Shown: piece after piece, positions 62,920 to 64,000 of the stretch | Position numbering within the stretch: position 1 is the stretch's first letter | Layout: each line of letters starts with the position of its first letter | Assembly (NCBI RefSeq): GCF_003590645.1 | Contig: NZ_CP031834.1 | Location: forward strand, 558,001 to 622,000 | Reading direction: 5' to 3' | DNA length: 64,000 bases | DNA from: Mesorhizobium sp. DCY119 | Lineage (GTDB): Bacteria; Pseudomonadota; Alphaproteobacteria; Rhizobiales; Rhizobiaceae | Made by a program: the position numbers and the translations under genes | The notes under the pieces: generated by a model | Seen by the model: the letters and a program-made list of their open reading frames with translations, nothing else | Told to the model about the DNA's origin: nothing | The model's database searches: none

Positions 62920-63825
62920 ATGAAGGGCATAATCCTGGCGGGAGGCAGCGGTACGCGGCTTTATCCCCTCACCATTGCGGTGTCGAAGCAGATACTGCCG
63001 ATCTACGACAAGCCGATGGTCTATTATCCATTGAGCGTCTTGATGCTGACCGGCATCCGAGAGATTCTGATCATCTCGACGCCACGTGATCTGCCCTGTT
63101 TCCAGGCGCTGCTGGGGGACGGTTCGGATTTCGGTCTCAAACTTTCCTATGCCGAGCAGGCGCATCCCAACGGGCTGGCGGAAGCCTTCATCATTGGCCG
63201 CGATTTCATCGGCGATGGCAATGTTGCGATGATCCTCGGCGACAACATCTTCTTCGGCCACGGTCTGCCGCGCATTTGCCAGCAAGCGGCGGCGAGAGAA
63301 AAGGGCGCTTCGGTCTTTGCCTATCACGTCGATGATCCGGAACGCTATGGCGTCGTCAGTTTCGAAAAATCCACAGGCAGAGCGCTGACGATCGAGGAGA
63401 AGCCGGTCAATCCGCGATCCAACTGGGCGGTTACCGGCCTCTATTTCTACGACAACGACGTGGTCAACATCGCCGCATCGATCAAGCCTTCGGAGCGTGG
63501 CGAACTCGAGATCACCACGGTCAACAACATCTATCTCCAGCGGGGTGAACTGAACGTCTGCCAGCTTGGCCGCGGCTATGCTTGGCTCGACACCGGCACC
63601 TATGACAGCCTGCACGATGCTTCGTCCTTCGTGCGTACCGTCGAGCGCCGCCAGGGTGTGCAGATAGCCTGCCCGGAGGAAATCGCGCTGGACATGGGTT
63701 GGCTCAGCCGGGAAGCGGTGTTGAAACGCGCCTGCCAGCTCGGAAAGACGTCTTATGCCTCTTACCTCCGGCGTCTGGTGGAGGATGACAACGGTAACGG
63801 TCTGGTCGAGGACAACGCGGCATGA
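62920..63825 (+). CDS. rfbA: Glucose-1-phosphate thymidylyltransferase
   Basis: First enzyme of dTDP-L-rhamnose synthesis, 301 residues: glucose-1-phosphate and dTTP give dTDP-glucose. The nucleotide motif [11 protein letters not shown] is at 8-18, then [18 protein letters not shown]. The catalytic Asp is in ILGDNIFFG, and [20 protein letters not shown] follows. The length is that of RmlA. It is 88 bases after the export gene and overlaps rfbC by 4 bp (ATGA), so it opens a dTDP-sugar operon. Confidence 0.97.
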   Translation: MKGIILAGGSGTRLYPLTIAVSKQILPIYDKPMVYYPLSVLMLTGIREILIISTPRDLPCFQALLGDGSDFGLKLSYAEQAHPNGLAEAFIIGRDFIGDGNVAMILGDNIFFGHGLPRICQQAAAREKGASVFAYHVDDPERYGVVSFEKSTGRALTIEEKPVNPRSNWAVTGLYFYDNDVVNIAASIKPSERGELEITTVNNIYLQRGELNVCQLGRGYAWLDTGTYDSLHDASSFVRTVERRQGVQIACPEEIALDMGWLSREAVLKRACQLGKTSYASYLRRLVEDDNGNGLVEDNAA

Positions 63826-64000
63826 GCCTTGAGGTCAGACCGCTGGGGCTCGACGGCGTGCTGGAAATCCTGCCACGCCGGATCGGCGACGACCGCGGTT
63901 TCTTCTCCGAGACGTGGAATGCCGAGCGGCTCGGCGAGCACGGCGTACAGCTGAATTTCGTCCAGGATAACCATTCCTATTCGGCAGCCAAGGGCGTGCT
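63822..64000 (+). CDS. rfbC: dTDP-4-dehydrorhamnose 3,5-epimerase (5' part)
   Basis: The first 59 residues or so are seen before the window ends. They begin [20 protein letters not shown] and continue with [16 protein letters not shown] and [13 protein letters not shown], all typical of RmlC (third step of dTDP-rhamnose synthesis). The gene overlaps rfbA by 4 bp. The rest, and probably rfbB and rfbD, lie outside. The reading frame is intact up to the edge. Confidence 0.95.
   Translation, partial: MSLEVRPLGLDGVLEILPRRIGDDRGFFSETWNAERLGEHGVQLNFVQDNHSYSAAKGV

Noticed and set aside
1-64000. tRNA, rRNA or CRISPR arrays
   Set aside because: No T-loop/acceptor patterns, no rRNA segments and no regularly spaced repeats were seen by eye.
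1-64000. Insertion sequences, prophage or known defence systems
   Set aside because: No transposase, integrase, restriction or toxin-antitoxin families are encoded; the Smr protein and AddAB are ordinary housekeeping nucleases.

Overview
The window is a GC-rich alphaproteobacterial chromosome segment that spans the replication origin. Gene order and protein families point to the Rhizobiales, most likely a Phyllobacteriaceae/Mesorhizobium-type organism. The supporting signs are ChvG/ChvI divergent from pckA, a tyrosine-type DivL next to ahcY, AddAB instead of RecBCD, a TsaE-AmgK fusion followed by MurU, the his operon with a DUF2628 gene, split hslV/hslU, and the oriC neighbourhood hemE-hemJ-rho-mnmE-mnmG-rsmG-parA-parB. 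The assignment is from reading alone; no database search was run.

Layout. 1-2367: tail of an upstream gene (probably accD), folC, then a 0.9 kb gene-free stretch with palindromic repeat elements. 2368-14635 (minus): cupin protein, trxA, addA, addB, murU, tsaE-amgK and divL, most of them overlapping by 4 bp. 14837-20327 (minus): ahcY with a palindromic operator, HPr, EIIA-Man, short HprK, ChvG, ChvI. 20696-23453 (plus): pckA, arfB, a BON-LysM protein. 23618-29155 (minus): coaA, hisE, hisF, an arginase-fold protein, hisA, hisH, DUF2628, hisB; the 5' end of hisF is duplicated. 29349-34469 (plus): hslV, GNAT, DUF2585, a membrane protein, hslU, DUF1402. 34483-37214 (minus): HTH regulator, Smr protein, mltA, Tim44-like protein. 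37403-38512 (plus): fxsA-like gene and secB. 38586-42233 (minus): dnaQ, coaE, aroE, maf-like, PEP-synthase regulator. 42234-42630: oriC. 42631-53451 (mainly plus): hemE, hemJ, rho, (yyaL-like, minus), mnmE, a parS cluster, mnmG, rsmG, parA, parB. 53484-59666 (minus): holA and a five-gene peptide-type ABC transporter. 59887-64000: LuxR-type regulator, an AT-richer gene-poor gap, an ExoF-like export protein, rfbA and the start of rfbC, i.e. the edge of a surface-polysaccharide cluster.

How it fits together. The region pairs replication and segregation (oriC, parS, parAB, holA, dnaQ) with cell-cycle and envelope signalling (DivL, ChvG/ChvI, PTS-Ntr-like HPr/EIIA/HprK). Around these lie core biosynthesis (folate, histidine, haem, CoA, shikimate), protein quality control (HslUV, SecB, ArfB) and peptidoglycan recycling or remodelling (AmgK, MurU, MltA, possibly DUF1402). 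From the five nearest genes on each side of oriC, transcription runs away from it. The later parts (yyaL-like gene, ABC operon, polysaccharide genes) look more accessory.

The observations I rate highest are the duplicated hisF start with a leader ORF coupled to a TTG start, the oriC with four GANTC sites in 32 bp, the parS cluster with one copy embedded in rsmG, DivL with tyrosine at the phospho-acceptor position, the TsaE-AmgK/MurU arrangement, and an arginase-like protein in the his operon that has lost a metal-binding histidine. I did not find a clearly new multi-gene defence or mobile system.
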